Shown piece after piece: positions 18,001-26,089 of a DNA stretch of 64,000 nucleotides. Each line of letters starts with the position of its first letter. Position 1 is the first letter of the stretch. The position numbers and the translations under genes were made by a program. Under the pieces are notes generated by a model. That model saw only the letters and a list, made by a program, of their open reading frames with translations, made no database searches and was not told where the DNA came from. The DNA comes from Dehalococcoides mccartyi (GTDB lineage Bacteria; Chloroflexota; Dehalococcoidia; Dehalococcoidales; Dehalococcoidaceae), in assembly GCF_001889305.1 (NCBI RefSeq), contig NZ_CP013074.1, forward strand, positions 868,001 through 932,000, written 5' to 3'.

Positions 18001-19053
18001 CTAATACGAGAAAGGCCAATACCGGTAAGAGGACTTGAACAGTTGCCAGCGGTGGGCGAGGCCTCTTGGTTCAAGCACTAAAAACAAGACAATTGCCAGG
18101 CCGAATACCATCGGCCCAAGCCCGGCTGCAAAGCCTGACGGCAACTGCGGGAAAGCAGAGCCCATAAGAGGGGATACATACTGGACACCCTGCTGCAGCA
18201 GACGGATAAAGAGCGCCCCGAATATAGGGCCAACCCCTGTACCCAAACCGCCTATAATCACAATACCAACGTATAAAATTGAATCAGACAAGGTGAAATT
18301 TTCAGCCGTCAAATAACCTATCCAGTGAGCCATAAGCGAACCGGCCACACCGGCCAGAAAACAGCCGATGAAAAAAGCCAGCAGCTTATACTTGAAGACG
18401 TTTATACCCATGACCTCAGCCGCCAAATCATTATCCCGTATGGCCACAAATGCCCGCCCTATGCGGGTGCGGGCTATATTTTTCATGAAGAAAATAGCCA
18501 AAACAGCCACCAGCATAATAATGAAGTACTGGCTGCCCTGAGTGGTAAAGTCAAAATTAAAAAGATTAATCGGGGGTATCACAATCCCGTTAAAACCGCC
18601 GGTAAGGCTGGACCAGTGGTTTATCACCCAGATTATGATAAACTGGGCGGCAATAGTGGAAATAGCCAGATAAAACCCCTTTACCCGAAGGGAGGGCAAC
18701 CCGAACAGCACACCCACCAGACCGGCCATAATGCCGGACGCTATCATGTCAAAGGGGAAAGGCACTCCCAGTTTGCTGGCCAAAATAGCGGTAGTATATG
18801 CACCCACAGCAATAAAGCCGGCATGGCCTACCGAAAGCTGGCCGCAGTAACCCATAAGTATGTTTAAACCGGCCGCAGCCACAACCGTAATACCTATAAG
18901 GTTCATAATACCCAGCCAGTAACTGCTGATATTGAACGGCAGGCTGAATAAAAGAATCAGAAAACCAATCAGCATAGCCCAATGGGTTTTGGTACGGAAG
19001 ATAGCCATATCCGTCTTGTAGCTGAAATTACGCGTTCCGCAAGGTAGATCCAT
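18001..19053 (-). CDS. livM: Liv-type ABC transporter permease (LivM-like)
   Basis: Second permease of the importer. The 350-residue protein has about nine hydrophobic helices and the LivM hallmarks LNILMGYCGQLSVGHAGFIAVGAYTTAIL near residue 60 and RTRIGRAFVAIRDNDLAAEVMGINVFKYKLLAF near residue 205, the coupling loop that meets the ATPase. It starts two bases after the livH stop, with AGAGGAT upstream. The charged N-terminal 15 residues before the first helix are a little longer than usual. Confidence 0.92.
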   Translation of the reverse strand: MDLPCGTRNFSYKTDMAIFRTKTHWAMLIGFLILLFSLPFNISSYWLGIMNLIGITVVAAAGLNILMGYCGQLSVGHAGFIAVGAYTTAILASKLGVPFPFDMIASGIMAGLVGVLFGLPSLRVKGFYLAISTIAAQFIIIWVINHWSSLTGGFNGIVIPPINLFNFDFTTQGSQYFIIMLVAVLAIFFMKNIARTRIGRAFVAIRDNDLAAEVMGINVFKYKLLAFFIGCFLAGVAGSLMAHWIGYLTAENFTLSDSILYVGIVIIGGLGTGVGPIFGALFIRLLQQGVQYVSPLMGSAFPQLPSGFAAGLGPMVFGLAIVLFLVLEPRGLAHRWQLFKSSYRYWPFSY

Positions 19054-19055
19054 AG

Positions 19056-19940
19056 CTATATCCTCTCGATGCGTTCCTGCCCAAACAGGCCGTAAGGCTT
19101 GATGAACATTACGATGATAATAATGATAAAGGGTATTACCTCTTTAACGCCCGGCCAGGTGAGGGAGGTAAGGTACCCGCCTCCCAGATTTTCCGCCAGA
19201 CCGATAATAGGCCCGGCTATCATAGCCCCTAAAAACGAATCCAGCCCGCCCAGTATCACCACTGAAAAGGCTTTGATACCGGTTTCCACCAAGCCCAGAG
19301 TGATACCGCCTATGCTGGACATCAATACCCCGCCCACAGCCGCCAGGACTATGGCCAGCATCCAGGACAGTGAAAATATACGGGTTACGGGTATACCGCA
19401 AGCCTGAACAGCCTGCTGGTCATCAGCGGTAGCCCGCATGGCCACCCCCATTTTGTGATATTTAAAAAAGAGGGTCAGCATGGCAAACAGAAGCAAAGAT
19501 ATGCCGGCCGCCCAAACATATTCCTGTGAAATAACCGCCGAACCTATGTGGATAGGTGTTTCAGGGAAAATCTTGGGCAGGGCGGCCACACTTTGCGGCC
19601 AGATAAAGCTGACCACACCCTCAAGGAAAAACCCCACCCCCAGCGTCACCGTAACCAGCGAAAGGATAGGCTGGCCGATAAGCGGCCTCAGGATAATCCT
19701 TTCCATCAGCCAGCCCAGAGCCAGAGCAAATAAAACCACGCAGATAAACCCCAGCCAGAAGGGCATGCCAACCTGTGCCAGCATACTGTAGGTAAACCAC
19801 GAACAGATGAGCACCATCTGCCCCAAAGCTAGATTAGCCACCGAAGAAGATTTCCAGATGAGGGTAAAACCAAGTGCAATAAGAGAGTACACCAGACCAA
19901 CCGTAATACCGGTTATTACATATTGCAATAAATCTGCCAT
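19056..19940 (-). CDS. livH: Liv-type ABC transporter permease (LivH-like)
   Basis: First permease of the importer, 294 aa and strongly hydrophobic. Typical LivH features are GLVYSLIALGFTLIWKSSSVANLALGQMVLI near residue 14 and the coupling loop TKYHKMGVAMRATADDQQAVQACGI (read here as FKYHKMGVAMRATADD) near residue 175. The C-terminal helices include GGLDSFLGAMIAGPIIGLAE. It lies nine bases after the acyl-CoA synthetase stop. Confidence 0.92.
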   Translation of the reverse strand: MADLLQYVITGITVGLVYSLIALGFTLIWKSSSVANLALGQMVLICSWFTYSMLAQVGMPFWLGFICVVLFALALGWLMERIILRPLIGQPILSLVTVTLGVGFFLEGVVSFIWPQSVAALPKIFPETPIHIGSAVISQEYVWAAGISLLLFAMLTLFFKYHKMGVAMRATADDQQAVQACGIPVTRIFSLSWMLAIVLAAVGGVLMSSIGGITLGLVETGIKAFSVVILGGLDSFLGAMIAGPIIGLAENLGGGYLTSLTWPGVKEVIPFIIIIIVMFIKPYGLFGQERIERI

Positions 19941-19949
19941 AATCTCCGC

Positions 19950-21842
19950 CTACAAAGACCTTACTTTTATACTGGTAGTCACCACGCCCTTGCGCCCGTC
20001 CCGATAGGTTACCGCCGCTTCCACCTTTACTTCCTTATCCAGATGGTACATGGCATCTATCAGGTCTTTATACCGTTCAGATACAAAACCCCGCCGAAGT
20101 TTACGGGTACGGGTAAGTTCAGCTTCGTCAGGGTCAAACTCTTTATGCAGCAAAACAAACTTTTTTACCCGTGAGCCTTCCGGCAGATAGCTGTTTACCC
20201 TTATAAGGTCTTTGGCAACTAAATCCGCAACCTCTTTTTTCTGGGAAAGGTCTACAAAAGTAGTGAAATTCAAGCGGTTTTTCTGTGCCCATTTGCTTAC
20301 CATAGTAAAATCAATATTTATAATGGCGGTTACATATTCCTTGTCTTCACCGCCAACCACCATGGCATCTTTTATATACGGGCTGAAACGGAGGCGCCCT
20401 TCAATATACTGAGGGGCATACTTTATCCCGCTTGCCAGCACGCCCAAATCTTTCAGGCGGTCAAGGAATATCAGGTGACCCTTTTCGTTTATATTTACGG
20501 CATCACCGGTAGCAAACCAGCCATTTTTAAAGCTCTGGGCAGTCTTTTCAGGGTCTTTGTAATAACCGCTGAACATACAGTCACTGCGGATAAGAAGCTC
20601 ACCTTCATTAGTCAGGCGCACTTCCGTGCCTAGTGCCGGCCGCCCCACACTTTCAAAGCTGATATCCCCCTTGCCGTGAGAGGAAATAAACCCGGCTTCA
20701 GTTGAAGCATAATTCTGCCTTAGCTCAATACCCAGGGAATGTATCATCTTGAATGTATCCAGCGAAAGCACAGAACTCCCGGTAACCCCAAACCTGACTT
20801 TGCTGACCCCGAGTTTGTCTTTGAGAGGGTGAAACAATAGCCCGTCAGCTATCTTATGGCTTATCTTCAAGGGGAGACCGGGCTTGCTCCCGGCCAGAGT
20901 TTTTTCGGCCATTTTATACCCCAAAGGTGAAAGTGCCTTATAGGCCAAACGCTTCAAGGGATGAGCATCTATTATTTTTACCTGTATCTCACTTACCAGG
21001 CTTTCCCATTGGCGCGGGCCGTAGATAACAAAATTAGGCCCTATTTCACGAGTATCTTCAGCAACCGTTTCCGGCTCTTCAGAAAAGTTCAGGCGTGCGC
21101 CGGAAAGAATATGGGGTATGGTAGCGAAAAAACTGTCACCTACCCACGAGGCAGGGAAATTTGAAATAAGGTCGTCTTTATAGTTCAGCGGGTAACGAGC
21201 AACAAAACCCTTGGCGGTAGTGATAAGGGAACGGTGGCTGAGCATAGCTCCCTTCTGAAGTCCGGTAGTACCGGAGGTGTAGTAAATGAAGGCAATATCA
21301 TCAGGCTTGGTATCACTTAGCAGTTGTTCAAATAATCCGGGATGGCTTCTTTCGTATTCCTGCCCCAGCTTCATCACATCTTTAAAACTTACAAGCATGG
21401 GGTCATCGTAGTTTTTAAGCCCTTTGGGGTCCCAGTAAATAATCTTTGACAGGTTTGGCAGTTCGGGCAGCAGTTCCAAAAATTTGTCAGCCTGTTCCTG
21501 GTCATTTACTACTGCTATTCTCACTTCGGCATGACGGGCAATATACTTAACCTCGTCAGGGATAGAGTCCACATATATACCGGTGGGGATTGCACCTATG
21601 GCCTGGGCGGCAAATTCCGCCCAGAACCATTCGGGTTCGTTATCACCGATAATAGCCACCCGGTCAGCGGGTTTAGTCCCCAAACTGAGCAGCCCCAAAC
21701 CGAAATACTTAACCGTACCGTAGTAATCACTCCAGGTATATTTCTGCCATATACCCAGATTTTTCATACACATGGCAGGCTTATCGCCCCATTGTTCGGC
21801 ATTATGTTTTACCAGTTTGGGTATTGTGTCTACTTCAGCCAT
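19950..21842 (-). CDS. Long-chain-type acyl-CoA synthetase (AMP-forming)
   Basis: The 630-residue adenylate-forming enzyme resembles long-chain acyl-CoA synthetases (FadD15 type). The P-loop is YYTSGTTGLQKGAMLSHRSL near residue 190, the second motif NYASTEAG near 380, and the ATP ribose site ATGDAVNINEKGHLIFLDRLKD near 465. GAGGG lies six bases before the ATG at 21842. It is the first structural gene after a leader peptide and terminator, so its expression is probably set by attenuation. The true acid could be a fatty, branched or aryl acid; the context favours an aromatic one, but this is inference. Confidence 0.85.
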   Translation of the reverse strand: MAEVDTIPKLVKHNAEQWGDKPAMCMKNLGIWQKYTWSDYYGTVKYFGLGLLSLGTKPADRVAIIGDNEPEWFWAEFAAQAIGAIPTGIYVDSIPDEVKYIARHAEVRIAVVNDQEQADKFLELLPELPNLSKIIYWDPKGLKNYDDPMLVSFKDVMKLGQEYERSHPGLFEQLLSDTKPDDIAFIYYTSGTTGLQKGAMLSHRSLITTAKGFVARYPLNYKDDLISNFPASWVGDSFFATIPHILSGARLNFSEEPETVAEDTREIGPNFVIYGPRQWESLVSEIQVKIIDAHPLKRLAYKALSPLGYKMAEKTLAGSKPGLPLKISHKIADGLLFHPLKDKLGVSKVRFGVTGSSVLSLDTFKMIHSLGIELRQNYASTEAGFISSHGKGDISFESVGRPALGTEVRLTNEGELLIRSDCMFSGYYKDPEKTAQSFKNGWFATGDAVNINEKGHLIFLDRLKDLGVLASGIKYAPQYIEGRLRFSPYIKDAMVVGGEDKEYVTAIINIDFTMVSKWAQKNRLNFTTFVDLSQKKEVADLVAKDLIRVNSYLPEGSRVKKFVLLHKEFDPDEAELTRTRKLRRGFVSERYKDLIDAMYHLDKEVKVEAAVTYRDGRKGVVTTSIKVRSL

Positions 21843-21868
21843 AACAAACCCTCTTTTTTTATCTGCCT

Positions 21869-21900
21869 AAAAAACTTCACCTCCCGTTTGGGGGAGGTGA
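21869..21900 (-). terminator. Leader terminator (attenuator) before the acyl-CoA synthetase operon
   Basis: On the minus strand a perfect 9-bp stem (21877-21885 with 21892-21900, loop of six bases) is followed by two bases and then six T (21874-21869). It lies in the 5' leader, 27 bases before the structural gene, so it can only act as a conditional terminator. A competing pairing that would melt it is given under the leader peptide entry. Confidence 0.75.
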
Positions 21901-21941
21901 GTCTGTAAAACACTGTTACTTATAAATCGGTTTACCTATTT

Positions 21942-22025
21942 TTACTCATCAGCTGCCCCCGAAAGCGCACACAGGGTGCGCCCGGTAAACATGAAGTAAA
22001 AATAAGTGTAGCCTGCGTATTTCAT
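21942..22025 (-). CDS. Tyr/Phe-rich leader peptide of an attenuator
   Basis: This 27-codon frame starts at an ATG whose A is seven bases after the -10 box, exactly where transcription should start, so it would be translated from a leaderless end. Tyr occupies positions 3, 6, 8 and 10 and Phe 9, 11 and 13, with a YTYFYFMF core. Downstream, 21984-21990 can pair with 21930-21936 (7 bp). Bases 21956-21960 and 21944-21948 can pair with 21890-21894 and 21898-21902 on the terminator's 5' arm, forming an antiterminator. A ribosome stalled at codons 8-13 would leave the antiterminator free; one at the stop codon would cover it. This matches the logic of the pheA and trp leaders. Confidence 0.72.
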   Translation of the reverse strand: MKYAGYTYFYFMFTGRTLCALSGAADE

Positions 22026-22031
22026 TGGCGT

Positions 22032-22060
22032 AGTGTAACACAGGCATAAATATGTGTCAA
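22032..22060 (-). promoter_or_regulatory. Sigma-70 promoter of the acyl-CoA synthetase/ABC transporter operon
   Basis: TTGACA (22055-22060) and TACACT (22032-22037) are separated by exactly 17 bases, and a TG precedes the -10 in extended position. Predicted start of transcription is base 22025, the A of the leader peptide ATG. It is back to back with the iorA promoter, 57 bases away. Confidence 0.75.
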
Positions 22061-22117
22061 ACAGTATTATTTTTTGTGTGTGAAAATACCTGCCTTGGGC
22101 GCATAAATCCTGCCTAA

Positions 22118-22146
22118 TTGACAAGCCGAAAGCTATTCATTATTCT
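22118..22146 (+). promoter_or_regulatory. Sigma-70 promoter of iorAB
   Basis: TTGACA (22118-22123) and TATTCT (22141-22146) are spaced by 17 bases. The start of transcription should be near 22153, giving a leader of about 24 bases with GGGAG (22163-22167) before the TTG start codon of iorA. Confidence 0.7.
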
Positions 22147-22176
22147 AGAACTATTACCCAACGGGAGAACAAGGTC

Positions 22177-23973
22177 TTGAAAAAGCTATTATCCGGCAAT
22201 GAAGCTTTAGCCTTAGGTGCGTATCACGCAGGTCTTAAACTGGCCGCTGCCTATCCAGGCACTCCCAGTACCGAAATAATGGAAAATCTGGCCAAACTGC
22301 CCGATATACATACCCAATGGTCATCCAATGAAGCTGTAGCCGTAGAAGTAGCCACCGGTGCATGCTATACGGGTGTGCGGGCTTTGGCCGCCATGAAACA
22401 TGTGGGGTTAAATGTAGCCGCTGATGCATTTATGGCTGTTGCAACTACCGGAGTAAAAGGCGGCCTTGTTATAGTAGTGGCAGATGACCCCGGTATACAC
22501 TCCTCCCAGAACGAACAGGATACCCGGCACTATGCCCGTCTTTCAAAAATGCCGGTACTAGAGCCGTCAAACAGTCAGGAAGCCTACGATTTCATGGCTT
22601 TGGCATTTGAATTGAGCGAAAGTTTTGACACACCAGTAATTCTGCGCAGCACCACCCGTGTTTCCCATTCCAGCTCTCTGGTGGAAACTTCTGCTGAAAA
22701 ACAGCCTGCAGCCCAGGCTGCGTTTAAACATGATACTGCCAAACTGGTTATGGTACCCACCGCTGCCCGGGTACGCTGGCCAAAGGTACTTAAAAGAGAA
22801 GACCTGATAGGCGAATATGCGGAAAACTGCTTTTTTAATAAATACATACCTGGAAATGCCAAACTGGGTATCATAAGCAGCGGCATTGCCTTTCAATATG
22901 CTAAAGAGGTTTTCCCGGAAGCTTCATTCTTAAAGCTGGGCATGACCTACCCTTTACCTAAAAACCTTATCAAAGAATTCAGCCAGAGTGTTGAAACCAT
23001 ACTTGTAGTAGAAGAGCTGGATTCAGTTCTTGAAGATTCGCTCTGCCGCATGGGCATATCCGTAATAGGCAAAAAATATATACCCCGCAACGGTGAACTC
23101 AATCCTGATATTCTGCGTGAGTCTGCCATCAAAGCAGGCATACTGCCTGAGATTAAAGACACTCTGCCAAAAATAAATACCCCGGACTTTCCCAAGCGGC
23201 CGCCGCTTTTGTGTGCGGGCTGTCCGCATACTGGCATATTTTTTACCCTCAGTACTCTAGGGCAGCGTTCGGCTCTGCCCGGAAAACCCAAACGTGAACC
23301 CAAGCTGGTACTTTCGGGTGACATAGGCTGTTACACTTTGGGAGCTTACCCGCCGCTTTCGGCTATGGACACCTGCGGCTGTATGGGCGGAAGCATCAGT
23401 CAGGCAGTGGGTATGGAAAAAGCCGGTCTTACCGAACCTGTTATAGCCATTATCGGTGATTCTACCTTTATGCATTCCGGTATAAACGGCCTTATTAATG
23501 CAGTTTACAACCAGTCAAAGATAACCATACTTATACTGGATAACCGCACTACCGCCATGACAGGGCATCAGGGAAACCCCGGCTGCGGTATTGCCGCAAG
23601 CGGCCAAACTGTTACCGAGGTAAATCTGGAAGAGCTGATAAAGGGTACGGGAGTGAAAAACCTTCAGGTACTGCCTGCGTTTGACCTTAAAGCCCTGAGA
23701 GCCGGGCTGAAGAATGCAATATCCAGCGGCGAGCTGAACGTGATAATTGTACGCGGAGAGTGTAATGTCATCTGCCGGAAACGCTCCCTGCCAAACACTA
23801 TTGATACCAGCCTGTGCAACCGCTGTGATGCCTGTCTTCTTTTAGGCTGTCCGGCTATCCAACGTGACGGTGACAAACTCTTGATAGACCCAAGCCTTTG
23901 CACCGGCAACAATTGTAATCTTTGTTCTCAGGTCTGTCCTCAAAAAGCTATTAAAACCAACGAGGCGGCGTAA
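22177..23973 (+). CDS. iorA: Indolepyruvate:ferredoxin oxidoreductase, alpha subunit
   Basis: IorA binds thiamine diphosphate and interconverts aryl-pyruvates with aryl-acetyl-CoA plus CO2 and reduced ferredoxin. The 598-residue protein has the N-terminal pyrimidine-binding part (LLSGNEALALGAYHAGLKLAAAYPGTPSTE), the diphosphate site GDSTFMHSGINGLINAVYN near 430, and a C-terminal two-cluster ferredoxin domain (CNRCDACLLLGCP, CTGNNCNLCSQVCP). The start is TTG with GGGAG nine bases upstream. It pairs with iorB four bases on. In an organism fixing carbon through ferredoxin the reverse, carboxylating direction is plausible. Confidence 0.94.
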   Translation: MKKLLSGNEALALGAYHAGLKLAAAYPGTPSTEIMENLAKLPDIHTQWSSNEAVAVEVATGACYTGVRALAAMKHVGLNVAADAFMAVATTGVKGGLVIVVADDPGIHSSQNEQDTRHYARLSKMPVLEPSNSQEAYDFMALAFELSESFDTPVILRSTTRVSHSSSLVETSAEKQPAAQAAFKHDTAKLVMVPTAARVRWPKVLKREDLIGEYAENCFFNKYIPGNAKLGIISSGIAFQYAKEVFPEASFLKLGMTYPLPKNLIKEFSQSVETILVVEELDSVLEDSLCRMGISVIGKKYIPRNGELNPDILRESAIKAGILPEIKDTLPKINTPDFPKRPPLLCAGCPHTGIFFTLSTLGQRSALPGKPKREPKLVLSGDIGCYTLGAYPPLSAMDTCGCMGGSISQAVGMEKAGLTEPVIAIIGDSTFMHSGINGLINAVYNQSKITILILDNRTTAMTGHQGNPGCGIAASGQTVTEVNLEELIKGTGVKNLQVLPAFDLKALRAGLKNAISSGELNVIIVRGECNVICRKRSLPNTIDTSLCNRCDACLLLGCPAIQRDGDKLLIDPSLCTGNNCNLCSQVCPQKAIKTNEAA

Positions 23974-23977
23974 GCTT

Positions 23978-24571
23978 ATGAAAAAGTTCGATATACTGAT
24001 AGTGGGTGTGGGGGGGCAAGGAGTCATACTGGCCAGCAACGTGCTTTGTGATGCGGCTATGGCTGCCGGCTATGATGTTAAAAAGACCGATACCCTTGGC
24101 ATGGCTCAACGCGGCGGGAGTGTAGTAAGTCACCTTCGTTTTGATAAAGAAGTTTGTTCTCCCCTTATCCCCAAAGGGCAGACCGATTTGATAATCGCCT
24201 TTGAAAAACTGGAATCTGCCCGATATATGGATTATCTGGGTTCGCAGACCAAGGCTGTAATAAACGATATGGCTATGCCGCCGGCTTCGATAAGTCTCGG
24301 CCTTTCAAAATACCCTGCGGATTCCGAAATACTAAATGGTTATACAAAGCTGGGCATTGAGGCAGATTTCATAGCCGCAAATGATGCTGTTAAAGAGTTG
24401 GGTAATACCAAGATGCTGAACATTTACCTTCTGGGATATGCTGCCCGTTATCTGCCGTTTGGTTTCGACATATTGGCCGATGCCATCAAAAAACGCCTGC
24501 CGTCTAAATTACTTGAGGGGAACTTAAAGGCACTTGAAGCCGGATATGCAGCCTCAGTAAGTCAAGCTTAG
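23978..24571 (+). CDS. iorB: Indolepyruvate:ferredoxin oxidoreductase, beta subunit
   Basis: IorB is the gamma-type domain partner of IorA. The 197-residue protein starts with FDILIVGVGGQGVILASNVLCDAA and continues with the family's KTDTLGMAQRGGSVVSHLRF. It follows iorA by four bases with no own promoter. Its 3' end overlaps the stop of the convergent CBS-domain gene by four bases. Confidence 0.94.
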   Translation: MKKFDILIVGVGGQGVILASNVLCDAAMAAGYDVKKTDTLGMAQRGGSVVSHLRFDKEVCSPLIPKGQTDLIIAFEKLESARYMDYLGSQTKAVINDMAMPPASISLGLSKYPADSEILNGYTKLGIEADFIAANDAVKELGNTKMLNIYLLGYAARYLPFGFDILADAIKKRLPSKLLEGNLKALEAGYAASVSQA

Positions 24572-25056
24572 CTGAGCGAACAGGTATTATCTGATTCGGT
24601 GGATGCTATATCCCCAAGCAGTTTGGAAAGCAAGTCCGAAATCCTCAGTTCACCTGCCAGTTTGCCAGCCTCATCAATTACCGGCATTTCCACCATTTCT
24701 TTGTCTGCCATCAGGTTTATGGCATGGGCAATAGTGTCCGTTTGCTTTACGCTTACAACTCCGGAAGTTATTTCTTTAATAGTACATGACTGGCTGAGCC
24801 GCAGTACTTCAAAAGCATCTGAACGGGTAACCATATGTTTTTCAGAAACTATATTCAGCTTTACCTTTACCCACTCAAGCAGCTGCTTGAGTTTGACAAT
24901 ACCTGTTAAAACACCTTCTTTGTTTACAACAAACAGAACATGTGTATGTGAGTGAAAAGCAAAAGCCTTTATGGCATGCTCAATACCCATATCGTCTCTG
25001 ACCATTCGTTTTTCAGATATTTTTTCACATAGTTCACTGACAATAATATTTTCCAA
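24568..25056 (-). CDS. Tandem CBS-domain protein
   Basis: The 162-residue protein consists of two CBS repeats and little else. Repeat 1 runs from about 12 to 62 (VRDDMGIEHAIKAFAFHSHTHVLFVVNKEGVLTGIVKLKQLLEW) and repeat 2 from about 95 to 150 (SGVVSVKQTDTIAHAINLMADKEMVEMPVIDEAGKLAGELRISDLL). Such modules bind adenine nucleotides and act as energy sensors. No catalytic domain is attached, so the target is unknown. It follows a zinc-ribbon gene on the same strand. Confidence 0.85.
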   Translation of the reverse strand: MENIIVSELCEKISEKRMVRDDMGIEHAIKAFAFHSHTHVLFVVNKEGVLTGIVKLKQLLEWVKVKLNIVSEKHMVTRSDAFEVLRLSQSCTIKEITSGVVSVKQTDTIAHAINLMADKEMVEMPVIDEAGKLAGELRISDLLSKLLGDIASTESDNTCSLS

Positions 25057-25070
25057 AATCTCTCACCCGT

Positions 25071-25271
25071 CTACTTTTCTTTTTGTCCGCATATCTCGGC
25101 CTGGCAATGGGGACAGCAAGGTTCTCCCCGCCCGACTAATCCCCCGCAAGCAGGGCAATAAAACAGTGACAATTTGCAAGCCTTGCAAAAAGGCATGCGC
25201 ACATCAGCCTCGGTATTAATATTACAATATGGGCAAGCTGTCGGGTGTTTACCGGAATTTGAGTTTGTCAT
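25071..25271 (-). CDS. Small double zinc-ribbon protein
   Basis: The ATG at 25271 gives 66 aa and has AGAGG five bases upstream; it lies two bases after the stop of the scaffold gene. The protein holds four CxxC pairs: CPYC, CKAC, CPAC and CPHC, enough for two zinc ribbons. There is no other domain. It may be a partner of the Fe-S scaffold protein encoded just upstream, but the function is unknown. Confidence 0.75.
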   Translation of the reverse strand: MTNSNSGKHPTACPYCNINTEADVRMPFCKACKLSLFYCPACGGLVGRGEPCCPHCQAEICGQKEK

Positions 25272-25272
25272 A

Positions 25273-25656
25273 TTAACCTCTGGACTGAACTTTACTTTTA
25301 TAATCGGCGATAGCACTGTGCAAGGCCTGCGGCCCCATTTGGGAACAGTGGTTACGGTTTTGTGGTAATCCTTTTATTTCAGCCTCTACCGCCTTGTTAT
25401 CAATCTTCAGGGCTTCTTCAATTGTCTTATCAGTAGCCATCAGGCTTACCAGACTGGATATAGCCACGGCCGCACCGCAGCCATAAGTCTTGAACTTCAC
25501 TTCTACCAAATGGTTATCTTTGACTCTTATGTAAAATTCGGTAACATCACCGCAAATATCGTTGCCGGCTCTGCCTATACCGTCAGGATTTTCCATTTCA
25601 CCGGAATTAAGAGGATTAACAAAGTATTCCATAACCTTTTCAAAGTACAAAGTCAT
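25273..25656 (-). CDS. IscU/NifU-type iron-sulfur cluster scaffold
   Basis: The 127-residue protein matches the NifU N-terminal/IscU family, on which Fe-S clusters are built. The three cluster Cys are visible: C35 in DICGDV, C60 in KTYGCGAAVA, and C104 in NHCSQMG. The N-terminal VMEYFVNPLNSGEMENPDGIGRAGN is typical of the bacterial anaerobic group. No cysteine desulfurase gene adjoins; a two-gene unit with the zinc ribbon and perhaps the CBS gene is likely. Confidence 0.9.
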   Translation of the reverse strand: MTLYFEKVMEYFVNPLNSGEMENPDGIGRAGNDICGDVTEFYIRVKDNHLVEVKFKTYGCGAAVAISSLVSLMATDKTIEEALKIDNKAVEAEIKGLPQNRNHCSQMGPQALHSAIADYKSKVQSRG

Positions 25657-25786
25657 ATTACATCCCCTTTTCCCCAGATACTATTAGGATAACAATTGAA
25701 AAGATAAAAATCAAAGGCCAACCATTTATATAATTTTAACACATACTTTTTAAGCTTAACAGTCAAACCGTAAACCATATCTTGTG

Positions 25787-25795
25787 TGTTATAAT
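25787..25795 (+). promoter_or_regulatory. Extended -10 promoter of the SHOCT/copper ATPase unit
   Basis: TGTTATAAT is a perfect extended -10 box. Transcription would start near 25802, leaving a 24-base leader containing GAGGAGG before the ATG at 25826. No -35 is evident. Confidence 0.55.
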
Positions 25796-25825
25796 ATTTG
25801 TAAATATGCCGAGGAGGCCAAAACT

Positions 25826-26080
25826 ATGATGTTTGATTGGTCAAGTGCTGGCTGGGGCTGGATGATTTTTGGCGGTATTTTCATGCTGATTTTCTGGTGT
25901 GCTATCATCGGCGTTATTATCTGGGGGATTATACACCTTACCAAAAAAGGACAAAATCCATCTTCAGGTTCAACGGCAACCGAAAAAACTCATTATATGG
26001 ATGTATTGAAAGAGCGCTACGCAAAAGGTGAAATAACCAAAGCGGAATTTGATCAGATGAAAAAGGATCTCCTGTCCTAG
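25826..26080 (+). CDS. Small membrane protein with SHOCT domain
   Basis: From the ATG at 25826 (GAGGAGG eight bases upstream) the product is 84 aa. Residues 10-38 form one long hydrophobic helix with several Trp and Gly. The C-terminal MDVLKERYAKGEITKAEFDQMKKDLL is a textbook SHOCT domain, a short oligomerisation motif. It ends ten bases before the copper ATPase gene, so an accessory role in copper export is plausible but not shown. Confidence 0.8.
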   Translation: MMFDWSSAGWGWMIFGGIFMLIFWCAIIGVIIWGIIHLTKKGQNPSSGSTATEKTHYMDVLKERYAKGEITKAEFDQMKKDLLS

Positions 26081-26089
26081 ACCGAAGTA

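Noticed and set aside
18325-18867. A 180-codon plus-strand frame opposite livM
   Set aside because: His/Lys/Gly-rich shadow of a hydrophobic permease gene read backwards.
21940-21965. A CTGATGAG string on the minus strand that resembles the core of a hammerhead ribozyme
   Set aside because: The matching GAAA after a second stem and the cleavage-site stem are absent; the string is the last codons of the leader peptide.
22026-22124. Upstream extension of the leader peptide frame to 60 codons
   Set aside because: The extra codons lie across and upstream of the promoter, so they would not be in the transcript.
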